Source: Albidovulum aestuarii (GTDB lineage Bacteria; Pseudomonadota; Alphaproteobacteria; Rhodobacterales; Rhodobacteraceae). From it: a stretch of DNA of 64,000 nucleotides. A model generated the notes under the pieces. That model was given only the letters and a program-made list of their open reading frames with translations. It made no database searches and was not told where the DNA came from. The translations under genes and the position numbers were made by a program. The stretch covers positions 1-64,000 of the forward strand of contig NZ_JASBQQ010000009.1 in NCBI RefSeq assembly GCF_029961185.1, written 5' to 3'. Each line of letters starts with the position of its first letter. The first letter of the stretch is position 1. Shown one piece after another: positions 1-7,347 of this stretch.

Positions 1-23
1 GTCGGTCTGTTTCCGTTTCCCAT
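1..23 (-). CDS. 5' end of a minus-strand gene (possible IS orfA), truncated by the window edge
   Basis: An ATG (minus strand, 23-21) follows a near-perfect AGGAGGTG ribosome binding site (minus strand 36-29) with a 5-base spacer. Only seven codons are visible, reading MGNGNRP. The seven codons are too few to identify a family. Its place just inside a putative IS3-like end suggests a transposase OrfA, but any other well-translated gene would fit the visible bases. Confidence 0.45.
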
Positions 24-77
24 AGAACACCTCCTGGTTCCTCAGTTGGTGCTCTCCACTTTTCTCGGGCAAGTCCA
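1..77 (-). mobile_element. possible terminal part of an IS3-like insertion sequence
   Basis: Read on the minus strand from position 77 leftward, the sequence begins TGGACTTGCCCGAGAAAAGT. It has the look of an IS3-family terminal inverted repeat: it starts with TG and has a CCC and an AAAAGTGGA block. It is followed 54 bases later by an ATG with an excellent Shine-Dalgarno, as expected for orfA of such an element. The rest lies outside the window, so neither the other end nor a target duplication can be checked. This is inference from end-sequence style only. Confidence 0.4.
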
Positions 78-404
78 ACTAGGCCAAGCGTAGCTGTGAA
101 ACTTAGCCTAGGTGTTCAGAGCGAAACCCAGCCGCATTTTTTATTCGTAGCGATTTTTGTGTCGTGGTGGTGGCAGGGGTCAGTTTTGTGTCCTGCACCA
201 GAATTTTAGCAATGCTGACAAATCGAACCCATACCTCAGTTGGGTTCAGGCATCGCCTTGTTTCTCGGCATCGGCGCTCTGCTCGCCAGATTTGGCATCG
301 GATCGGTCGTACAGGGTACCGCCCTGCCGCCCCGCCCAGAGCAAATCCAGTTTCCTTTTCGGGCGCTTCCCCCCTATAGAGAGCATGAGTAAAGACCGGG
401 ACGG
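78..404. other. intergenic stretch upstream of ptsP
   Basis: About 327 bases with no convincing gene. The left half (78-200) is more AT-rich and contains no recognised motif. A 46-codon open frame on the minus strand (386-246) lacks a ribosome binding site and overlaps the ptsP leader, so it is not called. The ptsP promoter should lie here; TATAGA at 375-380 is a possible -10 box but has no clear partner. In many Rhodobacterales lysC precedes ptsP; it is not present here. Confidence 0.5.
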
Positions 405-2654
405 GTGATGCCAGATCGCACGGAAAGCGAAAGCCGCAAGCTTCTTCGGCGTTTGCGCGACACCCTTGCCGAGGCCGGGGCCGGTCAGGAACGACTGGAC
501 CGCATCACCCATCTCATCGCCGATTCGATGCGGACCGAGGTCTGTTCGATCTATCTCTTTCGCGATGACGAGACGCTGGAACTCTGCGCAACAGAGGGTC
601 TTAATCCCGAATCCGTCCACCAGACCCGGATGCGGCTGGGCGAGGGCCTTGTAGGCCGCGTCGCCAAGGCGTCGTCCCCGATCAACACCGCCAATGCACC
701 TGCCGAAAAAGGCTTCCGCTACATGCCGGAAACCGGCGAGGAAATCTTTTCCTCCTTCCTCGGCGTGCCGATCCAGCGGCTGGGTGAAAAACTCGGCGTC
801 CTCGTCGTCCAGTCGAAAGAGGCCCGCGCCTTTTCCGATGATGAGGTCTACGCTTTGGAGGTTGTGGCCATGGTCGTCGCCGAGATGACCGAGCTTGGCG
901 CCTTCGTCGGCGAGGGCGAGGCGCTGGCGGCTTTGCACCAGCAACCGGTGATGTTCCGGGGCGGCACCGGGCAGGAGGGTGCGGCGGAGGGCCATGTCTG
1001 GCTGCACGAACCCCGCGTCGTCATCACCAACCTCGTGTCCGACGACCCGGCGGCGGAACTGGAGCGGCTGAAAGAGGCGGTCGACCGGCTGCGTATCTCG
1101 GTCGATGCGATGCTGACCATGACCGACGGGCAGGACAAGGAACAAAGCCAGGTTCTGGAAGCCTACCGGATGTTCGCCAATTCGCGCGGCTGGATGCGGC
1201 GGATGGAGGAAGACATCGCGGCGGGTCTTTCCGCCGAGGCGGCGGTGGAAAAGGAACAATCGGCCGCCCGCGCGCGGCTGGAAACGGTGCCCGACCCCTA
1301 CCTGCGCGACCGGCTGCATGACCTCGACGACCTGTCGAACCGGCTCCTGCGCATCCTGACCGGACAAGGCGCCGATACGGGTGCCGAGATGCCCGAGGAC
1401 CCGATCCTTGTCGCCCGGAATATCGGCCCGGCGGAACTCCTCGACTATGGCCGCCGCCTGAAGGGCATCGTGCTGGAGGAAGGGGCCGTCGGCTCGCATG
1501 CCGCCATCGTCGCCCGCGCGCTCGCCATTCCCCTTGTGATCCACGCCGAACGGATCATCACCGAGGCGCTGAACGGCGACCCGATCCTTGTCGACGGCGA
1601 TCAGGGCGTCGTACACCTGCGCCCCGAGGAAACCGTCGCCGCCGCCTTTCGCGACAAGATCGCGATGCAGGCCAAGGCGCAGACGCGCTACGCCTCGCTT
1701 CGCGACAAGCCTGCGACCGCGAAATGCGGCACCACGATTTCGCTCCATATGAATGCGGGGCTCATGGCCGATCTGCCCTCGCTTGCGGGGTCGGGGGCCG
1801 AAGGCGTCGGTCTTTTCCGCACCGAATTGCAGTTCCTCATCCGCAATCATGTGCCCAAGCGCGCGGAGCTTGCGCAGATCTATTCCGGCGTCATGGATGC
1901 CGCCCACGGCAAGCGCGTCGTCTTCCGCACGCTCGATATCGGCTCGGACAAGGTGCTGCCCTATATGAAGCGGGTGGAGGAGCCGAACCCCGCGATGGGC
2001 TGGCGCGCGATCCGCGTGGCACTCGACAAGCCCGGCATCATGCGGATGCAGTTGCAGGCGCTGTTGCGCGCCGCGAACGGCCGGCCGATGTCGATCATGT
2101 TCCCCTTTGTCGCCGAGTACGAGGAGTTCCGCACCGCCCGCCAGATGCTGAAGGACGAGGTGGAGCGCGAGCGTCGGCTGGGACACAAGCTGCCCGGCGC
2201 ACTGGAAATCGGCGCGATGCTGGAAACCCCGTCGCTCGCCTACGCGCCGAAAGAGTTTTTCGAGACGGCCGATTTCATCTCGGTCGGCGGCAATGACCTG
2301 AAACAGTTTTTCTTCGCCGCGGATCGCGAAAATGAAACCGTGCGGCGGCGCTATGACATGCTGAATGCAAGTTTCCTGCATTTCCTCTGCCATATCGTTG
2401 ATCGCTGCGCCGAAACCCGCACCGAGCTGTCCTTCTGCGGCGAGGATGCGGGCCGCCCGATCGAGGCTCTGACCCTTGCCGCCATCGGTTTCCGCACGCT
2501 GTCCATGCGCCCCGCCTCCATCGGCCCGGTGAAGCACCTGATCCGTCGCGTGGACCTCAAGGAACTGCGCGCGGTGATCGAGGCGGAATGCGAGGCGGGC
2601 GTGACCAATGTCCGTTCGGGCGTGATCAACTGGCTTGCGAAACAAGATATCTGA
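405..2654 (+). CDS. ptsP: phosphoenolpyruvate-protein phosphotransferase PtsP (EI-Ntr) with N-terminal GAF domain
   Basis: First enzyme of the nitrogen-type phosphotransferase system: it autophosphorylates from phosphoenolpyruvate and passes the phosphate to the HPr-like protein NPr, a regulatory relay rather than sugar import. The protein has about 749 residues, as usual for EI-Ntr. A GAF domain fills residues ~10-165. The swivelling domain carries the phospho-histidine in GSHAAIVAR (His365). The PEP-binding barrel shows GVGLFRTELQF and, near the C-terminus, the catalytic-cysteine motif FCGEDAGRP. The GAF domain is known to sense glutamine or 2-oxoglutarate in relatives. The start is GTG at 405 or ATG three bases later; neither has a strong ribosome site. 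The gene stands alone, convergent with the SPW protein. Confidence 0.95.
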   Translation: MMPDRTESESRKLLRRLRDTLAEAGAGQERLDRITHLIADSMRTEVCSIYLFRDDETLELCATEGLNPESVHQTRMRLGEGLVGRVAKASSPINTANAPAEKGFRYMPETGEEIFSSFLGVPIQRLGEKLGVLVVQSKEARAFSDDEVYALEVVAMVVAEMTELGAFVGEGEALAALHQQPVMFRGGTGQEGAAEGHVWLHEPRVVITNLVSDDPAAELERLKEAVDRLRISVDAMLTMTDGQDKEQSQVLEAYRMFANSRGWMRRMEEDIAAGLSAEAAVEKEQSAARARLETVPDPYLRDRLHDLDDLSNRLLRILTGQGADTGAEMPEDPILVARNIGPAELLDYGRRLKGIVLEEGAVGSHAAIVARALAIPLVIHAERIITEALNGDPILVDGDQGVVHLRPEETVAAAFRDKIAMQAKAQTRYASLRDKPATAKCGTTISLHMNAGLMADLPSLAGSGAEGVGLFRTELQFLIRNHVPKRAELAQIYSGVMDAAHGKRVVFRTLDIGSDKVLPYMKRVEEPNPAMGWRAIRVALDKPGIMRMQLQALLRAANGRPMSIMFPFVAEYEEFRTARQMLKDEVERERRLGHKLPGALEIGAMLETPSLAYAPKEFFETADFISVGGNDLKQFFFAADRENETVRRRYDMLNASFLHFLCHIVDRCAETRTELSFCGEDAGRPIEALTLAAIGFRTLSMRPASIGPVKHLIRRVDLKELRAVIEAECEAGVTNVRSGVINWLAKQDI

Positions 2655-2656
2655 TA

Positions 2657-2695
2657 CGCGTCCCGGACCGGCGGACGGACCCGGCCCGGGACGCG
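2657..2695. terminator. hairpin between convergent ptsP and SPW gene
   Basis: Perfect 10-bp inverted repeat: CGCGTCCCGG (2657-2666) and CCGGGACGCG (2686-2695) around a 19-base loop, starting two bases after the ptsP stop and ending 20 bases before the end of the opposing gene. There is no T tract, so it may act as a bidirectional, GC-rich terminator. Function is inferred from position. Confidence 0.5.
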
Positions 2696-2714
2696 CTACC
2701 GGGTCCTGAACGGA

Positions 2715-3083
2715 TCACGCCGCGCTGGGACCCGGTTCGGGCTTGTGCAGGCCGATCACTGCAACGACCGCCAGCCCGTTCAGCCAGTAAAACGCCGCGT
2801 CCAGCCCGGTGAAACCGAACAGGAACGGTGCGGCAAGGAAGGTCAGCCCGACCGCAAGGTCGACCGCCATATGCACCCGGTAGGGCAGCACCCGGATCAG
2901 TCCGGTCTGATGATCGGTGAAGATCGTCAGGATCAGCGCAGCGATGCCGGTCAAGATCGACAGCCAGAGTGCGGCGGGATTGCTCTCGCCGAGCCCCAGC
3001 ACGACGGGCAGGATCATGAGCGCGGCCGCGACCGGATAGTCGAGCCAGGAATGAATGGTTTTGGTGACGAAGCCGAATGGCAT
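2715..3083 (-). CDS. small integral membrane protein, SPW-repeat-like
   Basis: 122-residue protein with four hydrophobic segments, roughly residues 15-32, 38-56, 68-86 and 93-111. Tryptophan and proline sit at turns (HSWLDYPVA, YRVHMAVD), resembling the SPW-repeat membrane family. Its role is unknown. The ATG at 3083 was chosen because AGAAAGGACC lies just upstream; longer frames upstream look non-coding. It runs divergently from the TetR-regulated exporter operon and shares its 240-base upstream region, so regulator binding at 3275-3296 could in principle touch both. Confidence 0.7.
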   Translation of the reverse strand: MPFGFVTKTIHSWLDYPVAAALMILPVVLGLGESNPAALWLSILTGIAALILTIFTDHQTGLIRVLPYRVHMAVDLAVGLTFLAAPFLFGFTGLDAAFYWLNGLAVVAVIGLHKPEPGPSAA

Positions 3084-3274
3084 GGGATGGTCCTTTCTGT
3101 TGCTGTCGGGCCGGCTGGCCGACGGATGCCAGAAATCTAGGTCTGGCGGGCCGGCGCCAGAATTCCCCGCCATCCGGGACGGTTTGCAGATCGTCCGAAA
3201 TTTCACTGCTTGGCTGGTACAGAAAGGGCGATACCCGCCGCTCGGGAACCGCAATCACGCAGAGTCGCCTTGTA

Positions 3275-3296
3275 TTTAATCAAACGATTGATTAAA
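3275..3296. promoter_or_regulatory. 22-bp palindrome, probable operator of the adjacent TetR/CecR-like regulator
   Basis: TTTAATCAA (3275-3283), spacer ACGA, TTGATTAAA (3288-3296): a perfect 9-bp inverted repeat ending 29 bases before the regulator start codon. It is strikingly AT-rich in GC-rich DNA. TetR-family dimers typically bind such palindromes next to their own genes, so autoregulation of the regulator-exporter operon is the natural inference. Confidence 0.75.
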
Positions 3297-3325
3297 ATCA
3301 AAAACCGATCTAGCTTGGGAACCAC

Positions 3326-3970
3326 ATGACCAATCTGCCCAAAGCCCCCGAAGGCACTGCTGCGGACCTGATCGCCGCTGGACTGAAACTCTTCGGCCAA
3401 AAGGGTTTTGCCGCTACTTCAACCCGCGAGCTTGCGGCCGAGGCGCAGGCCAATATCGCCTCCATCGCCTATCATTTCGGCTCCAAGGACGGACTAAGAC
3501 AGGCTTGCGGGGCAGAGGTCGCGCGGCGTATCGGCGCGGTGCTGAATGCCAGTGCCCTGCCCCAGCCCGACACACCTGAAACCGCCGAACTGCAGATGGA
3601 AATGATCCTGCGCGCCATGGCCCGTTTCGTCATCGCCTCGCGCGAGGCGGAACCGCTGATCCCCTTCATGCTGCGCGAGGTGGGCGAAGGCGGCCCCGTC
3701 CTCGACACGGTCTATGCCGCGATGATCGAACCGATGCACCGTCGCTTCTGCGCGCTTTGGGCCATCGCGACCGGTCAGGAGGCGGAAAGCGAGATCACCA
3801 AACTCACCGTCTTTTCGCTGATCGGCCAGGTGCTTTATTTCCGCATCGGCCGCCCCATCGTCGCGCGCCGCCTCGGCTGGAACGATCCGGGCGTGGCAGA
3901 GGCGTCCCAGATTGCCGATCTCCTTGCCGCAAACCTCAAATCCATACTTGAACGGGAGCGTCTGACATGA
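3326..3970 (+). CDS. TetR/AcrR-family regulator, CecR-like
   Basis: 214 residues. The N-terminal helix-turn-helix spans ~10-60 (AADLIAAGLKLFGQKGFAAT, then ANIASIAYHFGSKDGL). The C-terminal part resembles the CecR/DUF1956 ligand domain. In Escherichia coli CecR (YbiH) controls the HlyD-type adaptor YbhG and the YbhFSR ABC exporter. Here the same set follows directly: the stop overlaps the adaptor start (ATGA at 3967-3970). The 22-bp palindrome upstream is the likely binding site, implying a self-repressed exporter operon induced by a toxic compound. The ligand is not deducible. Confidence 0.85.
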   Translation: MTNLPKAPEGTAADLIAAGLKLFGQKGFAATSTRELAAEAQANIASIAYHFGSKDGLRQACGAEVARRIGAVLNASALPQPDTPETAELQMEMILRAMARFVIASREAEPLIPFMLREVGEGGPVLDTVYAAMIEPMHRRFCALWAIATGQEAESEITKLTVFSLIGQVLYFRIGRPIVARRLGWNDPGVAEASQIADLLAANLKSILERERLT

Positions 3971-4920
3971 GCGCCGCCATCTGTGCCGTGCCGATCCTAT
4001 CGGCCCTCTTCTCGGCCTGCTCGCCGCCCCCGCCTTTCGCTACCGGCTATGTGGAAGGCGAATATGTACTGATCGCGCCAGTCGCCACCGCCCAGATCGA
4101 AACCCTTTCCGTGGCGCGCGGCGACCGGGTGGAGGCGGGCGGCGTTCTGGTCGACATGGAACGCCGGGATGCCGAGATTGCACTTTCCGAAGCGACGGCG
4201 GCGCTTGCACAGGCCGAAAGCCAGCTCGCCAATCTGCGCGAAGGCCGCCGCCCGGAGGAAATCCGGGTGATCGAGGCCACGCTTGCCTCGGCCAGGGCGC
4301 AGGCTGATGAGGCCGACCGCGCCGCCGAACGGTTACAGAGCCTTGCAGAACGCGGGGCGACGACGGCAACGCAGGCCGAAGATGCTGCAACCGCCGCGAT
4401 GGTTGCCCGTGCCAAGGTGGCCGAGGCAGAGGCGAACCTGACCGTCGCCCGCCTTCCCGCCCGCGCGCAGGAAATCGCCGCCGCCGAGGCCGGTGTCGAA
4501 GGCGCGCGGGCCGCGCGCGAACGCGCCGAATGGAATCTCGACAAACGCCGCCTGATCGCCCCCGCCCCCGGGCTGATCCACGATGTCATCCGCACACCGG
4601 GCGAACTGGCCGGGCCCTCTGCGCCGGTTCTGTCGCTTCTGCCCGATGGCGCGGTGAAACTCCGGCTCTACGTCCCCGAAACAGCCATTTCCGCCATTTC
4701 TCAGGGCACCGCCCTTTCCGTCCATTGCGATGGCTGCGGCGCGGGGCTGACCGCCACCGTCACCTATGTCGCCGACGCGCCGGAATACACGCCACCCGTC
4801 ATTTATTCGCTCGAAAACCGGCAGAAGCTCGTCTACCTGATCGAAGCCCGGCCCGACAGCGAAGGTGGGCTGAAACCGGGCCAGATCGTCGATGTCGACC
4901 TGCCGGGGGATGCGGGATGA
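3967..4920 (+). CDS. HlyD-family membrane fusion protein (YbhG-like), possibly a lipoprotein
   Basis: 317-residue periplasmic adaptor linking an ABC exporter to the cell envelope. After an N-terminal hydrophobic signal with a cysteine at residue 18 (ALFSACSPPP) comes a biotinyl-lipoyl half-motif, a long alanine/glutamate-rich coiled-coil hairpin (~70-185), the second lipoyl half (NLDKRRLIAPAPGLI), and a beta-barrel domain. The signal lacks early positive charges and has Phe at the -3 lipobox position, so lipoprotein processing is possible rather than certain. It overlaps the regulator upstream and the ABC ATPase downstream by ATGA, indicating translational coupling. Confidence 0.85.
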   Translation: MSAAICAVPILSALFSACSPPPPFATGYVEGEYVLIAPVATAQIETLSVARGDRVEAGGVLVDMERRDAEIALSEATAALAQAESQLANLREGRRPEEIRVIEATLASARAQADEADRAAERLQSLAERGATTATQAEDAATAAMVARAKVAEAEANLTVARLPARAQEIAAAEAGVEGARAARERAEWNLDKRRLIAPAPGLIHDVIRTPGELAGPSAPVLSLLPDGAVKLRLYVPETAISAISQGTALSVHCDGCGAGLTATVTYVADAPEYTPPVIYSLENRQKLVYLIEARPDSEGGLKPGQIVDVDLPGDAG

Positions 4921-5843
4921 GTGCCGCGCCCGCCATCGAGGTCCGGGGCCTGACCAAACGTTATGGCGGTCGCGCGGTGGTGGACGACGTGACGCTGACC
5001 GTCCGCAAGGGCGAGATTGCCGGGTTTCTCGGCCCCAACGGTTCGGGCAAGACCACGACGATCCGGCTGATGTGCGGGCTCCTGACCCCCGATGCGGGCG
5101 AGGGCCGTGTCCTTGGCCACGACATCCGCCGCGCGGGCCGGGCGATCAAGCGTGAGGTCGGCTACATGACCCAGCGCTTTTCGTTCTACGAAGATCTGAC
5201 GATCGAGGAGAACCTGAATTTCGTCGCCGGTCTCTATGGCCTTTCGCCCGCGCGAAAATACGTGGCCGACACGCTCGCCGATCTCGGCCTGACCGCGCGG
5301 CGGCATCAACTGGCCGGATCCCTGTCGGGCGGCTGGAAACAGCGCCTCGCGCTTGCCGCCTGCATCATGCATGCGCCGAAACTCCTGATGCTGGATGAAC
5401 CCACCGCCGGGGTCGACCCCAAGGCGCGGCGGGAGTTCTGGGACGAGATCCACCGCCTTGCGGCGGACGGGCTGACCGTCCTTGTTTCCACCCACTATAT
5501 GGACGAGGCCGAGCGCTGCCACCGGATCAACTACATTTCTTACGGCAAGCTCGTGGCAAAGGGCACCGTCGCCGAGGTGGTCCACAATGCCGGGCTGACG
5601 ACCGTGGTTCTGGAGGGCGATGACCTGACCGGGGCCGCGCGGCGGCTGAAGGGCGCGGCAGGCGTGGATCAGATCGCCCCCTTCGGCGCGACGTTGCATG
5701 TCGTCGGCCGCGACGGAGCGGCGCTTTTGCAATCGGTGGAGCGGGTGGCGGCGGAGACGGGCACGCGGCTGCACCCGGCCGAGACCAGCCTTGAGGACGT
5801 CTTCATCCAACTCATGGGCGACGCAAAGGACAATATGGGATGA
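4917..5843 (+). CDS. ABC exporter ATP-binding subunit (YbhF/CcmA-like)
   Basis: 308-residue nucleotide-binding subunit that powers the adjoining ABC-2 permease. Walker A is GPNGSGKT (39-46), the signature is LSGGW (136-140, tryptophan instead of the usual glutamine), Walker B is LLMLDE (156-161), and the switch histidine lies in VSTHYMDEAE. The ~75-residue C-terminal extension is typical of drug or polysaccharide exporters of the DrrA/CcmA type. E. coli YbhF is a double-length protein, so this is a half-size relative. The ATG at 4917 overlaps the adaptor stop, and the ATPase stop overlaps the permease start. Confidence 0.9.
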   Translation: MSAAPAIEVRGLTKRYGGRAVVDDVTLTVRKGEIAGFLGPNGSGKTTTIRLMCGLLTPDAGEGRVLGHDIRRAGRAIKREVGYMTQRFSFYEDLTIEENLNFVAGLYGLSPARKYVADTLADLGLTARRHQLAGSLSGGWKQRLALAACIMHAPKLLMLDEPTAGVDPKARREFWDEIHRLAADGLTVLVSTHYMDEAERCHRINYISYGKLVAKGTVAEVVHNAGLTTVVLEGDDLTGAARRLKGAAGVDQIAPFGATLHVVGRDGAALLQSVERVAAETGTRLHPAETSLEDVFIQLMGDAKDNMG

Positions 5844-6976
5844 ACCGCTTCTTCTCCATCCGCCGCCTCGCCGCGCTTCTCGCCAAGGAATTGATCCAGA
5901 TGCGGCGCGACCGGATCACCTTCGCAATGATGCTGGGCATTCCGCTGATCCAGCTCATCCTCTTCGGCTTCGCGATCAATTCCGATCCCAAGGGCCTGCC
6001 CGCAGCCCTCGTAGCGCCCACGCAGGATCGCTACAGCCGCGCCATCGTCTCGGCTTTGGAACTGACCGGCTATTACCGCTTCACCCATCCCGCCGCCTCC
6101 GCGGCCGAGGCCGAACAGCTGATAACAAAGGGCGACGTCGCCTTCGTCGTCACCGTTCCTTCCGATTTCGGCCGCCGGGTCGAACGCGGCGATTATCCGC
6201 AGATCCTGATCGAAGCCGACGCGACCGACCCCGCTGTCGCCTCCGGCGCCATCTCCACCCTTGGCACGGTCGCGGCCGAGGCGCTGTTGCGCGAACGCGG
6301 AACCGAGGCCGAGGCGGCATCGGACGCCGCCCGCCAGCTTCAGGTGACGGTCCACAAGCGCTACAACCCCGAAGGCATCACCCAGTACAATATCGTGCCG
6401 GGCCTGCTGGGCGTCATCCTGCAGATGACCATGGTGATGATGACCTCCATGGCGCTGACGCGCGAGGTCGAACGCGGAACGATGGAGAACCTACTCTCCA
6501 TGCCCGCGACACCCATCGAGATCATGCTGGGCAAGGTCCTGCCCTATCTCGGCGTCGGCGCGGTGCAGGTCGCGGTGGTTCTGATCGCCGCGAAACTGAT
6601 CTTCGACGTGCCCTTCGTCGGCGCCCTGCCGCTCTTGCTCGCGGGCGTCTTCATCTTCGTCGCCTCGCTTGTGATCCTCGGCTACCTCATCTCGACCGCC
6701 TCGCGGACACAGATGCAGGCGATGCAGCTCACGTTCTTCTTCTTCCTGCCCTCGCTCCTTCTGTCGGGCTTCATGTTCCCCTATCGCGGCATGCCGCAAT
6801 GGGCGCAGGTACTGGGTGAAATCTTCCCGCTGACGCATTTCCTGCGGCTGATCCGGGCGGTGATGCTGAAAGGTTCGGACCATGCGGGCGTCGCGCAGCC
6901 CATGGCGGCGTTGGTCGTTTTCGTAACGGTCTTTGCCACGCTCGCGCTCCTCCGGTTCCGCCGCACGCTGGACTGA
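5840..6976 (+). CDS. ABC-2 type transporter permease (YbhR/YbhS-like)
   Basis: 378 residues. One membrane segment near residues 25-47 is followed by a ~125-residue periplasmic loop, then five further segments from about 175 to 375. This is the standard ABC-2 topology. The motif VERGTMENLLSMPATPIE after the second segment is characteristic. E. coli has two such permeases (YbhS and YbhR), whereas only one is encoded here, so the transporter is probably a homodimer. It is the last gene of the regulator-adaptor-ATPase-permease operon. Confidence 0.88.
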   Translation: MNRFFSIRRLAALLAKELIQMRRDRITFAMMLGIPLIQLILFGFAINSDPKGLPAALVAPTQDRYSRAIVSALELTGYYRFTHPAASAAEAEQLITKGDVAFVVTVPSDFGRRVERGDYPQILIEADATDPAVASGAISTLGTVAAEALLRERGTEAEAASDAARQLQVTVHKRYNPEGITQYNIVPGLLGVILQMTMVMMTSMALTREVERGTMENLLSMPATPIEIMLGKVLPYLGVGAVQVAVVLIAAKLIFDVPFVGALPLLLAGVFIFVASLVILGYLISTASRTQMQAMQLTFFFFLPSLLLSGFMFPYRGMPQWAQVLGEIFPLTHFLRLIRAVMLKGSDHAGVAQPMAALVVFVTVFATLALLRFRRTLD

Positions 6977-7051
6977 CGTGGTCTGATCCAGTTGAGCGCG
7001 CGTCGCGCGCAAGCCTTCTGGCACTTCGTGCGGTTTGCCTCCGGCGGAGGA

Positions 7052-7192
7052 TCAGAGGCTGCCGCCGACGCCGACCTGAACCTGACCCGTGACCGTGACG
7101 CCGGTCTGGGCAGGCGGTGTGGGTTCGCCATCGGCCCCGCAGGCGGCAAGGGTGGCGGCGAGGATAAGGCTGAGGCTCAAACGGATCATCAT
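7052..7192 (-). CDS. 46-residue putative lipoprotein, LptM-like, end of argH operon
   Basis: Starts [20 protein letters not shown]: a hydrophobic signal with lipobox LAAC (Cys19), then ADGEPTPP and a short valine/threonine/glycine-rich tail. Its stop is TGA at 7054-7052. The start overlaps the stop of the preceding lipoprotein gene (ATGATGA arrangement). In many proteobacteria a tiny lipoprotein (YifL/LptM, with a CGxxGPLxxP start) lies between argH and lysA. The cysteine-glycine-proline start here is reminiscent of it, but lysA is absent. Function is inferred only from location. Confidence 0.65.
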   Translation of the reverse strand: MMIRLSLSLILAATLAACGADGEPTPPAQTGVTVTGQVQVGVGGSL

Positions 7193-7347
7193 GGGGTCAC
7201 TGTCAGGCCGATACCGGCGATGGAGGTTGAAATCGACGGCGTCACCTTCACGCCGTCGGGCGTTGCACGGGCGCCGATATTGGCGCGCGGTTGCGTGCAG
7301 GCTGTGAGAAAGCCCAAAGCAACCATAACGCCGACCAGTACCCTCAT
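7189..7347 (-). CDS. 52-residue putative lipoprotein overlapping argH
   Basis: Starts at the ATG 7347-7345, which overlaps the argH stop as ATGA. The signal is [20 protein letters not shown] with lipobox LTAC (Cys17). The mature part is only ~35 residues: [18 protein letters not shown] and a tail of alternating Ser/Thr/Ile/Val, likely a single beta-hairpin. It resembles the neighbouring 46-residue lipoprotein in design (signal, short linker, TV-rich end), which suggests an old duplication. Both are too short for most automatic gene finders. Confidence 0.65.
   Translation of the reverse strand: MRVLVGVMVALGFLTACTQPRANIGARATPDGVKVTPSISTSIAGIGLTVTP

Noticed and set aside
246-386. 46-codon minus-strand frame just upstream of ptsP
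   Set aside because: No ribosome binding site, overlaps the ptsP leader, and no family resemblance. Kept only as part of the intergenic note.
246-2645. A 799-codon open frame on the minus strand across ptsP
   Set aside because: The plus strand encodes an intact PtsP with all family motifs; the minus frame is the open antisense frame typical of GC-rich genes and has no recognisable domain.
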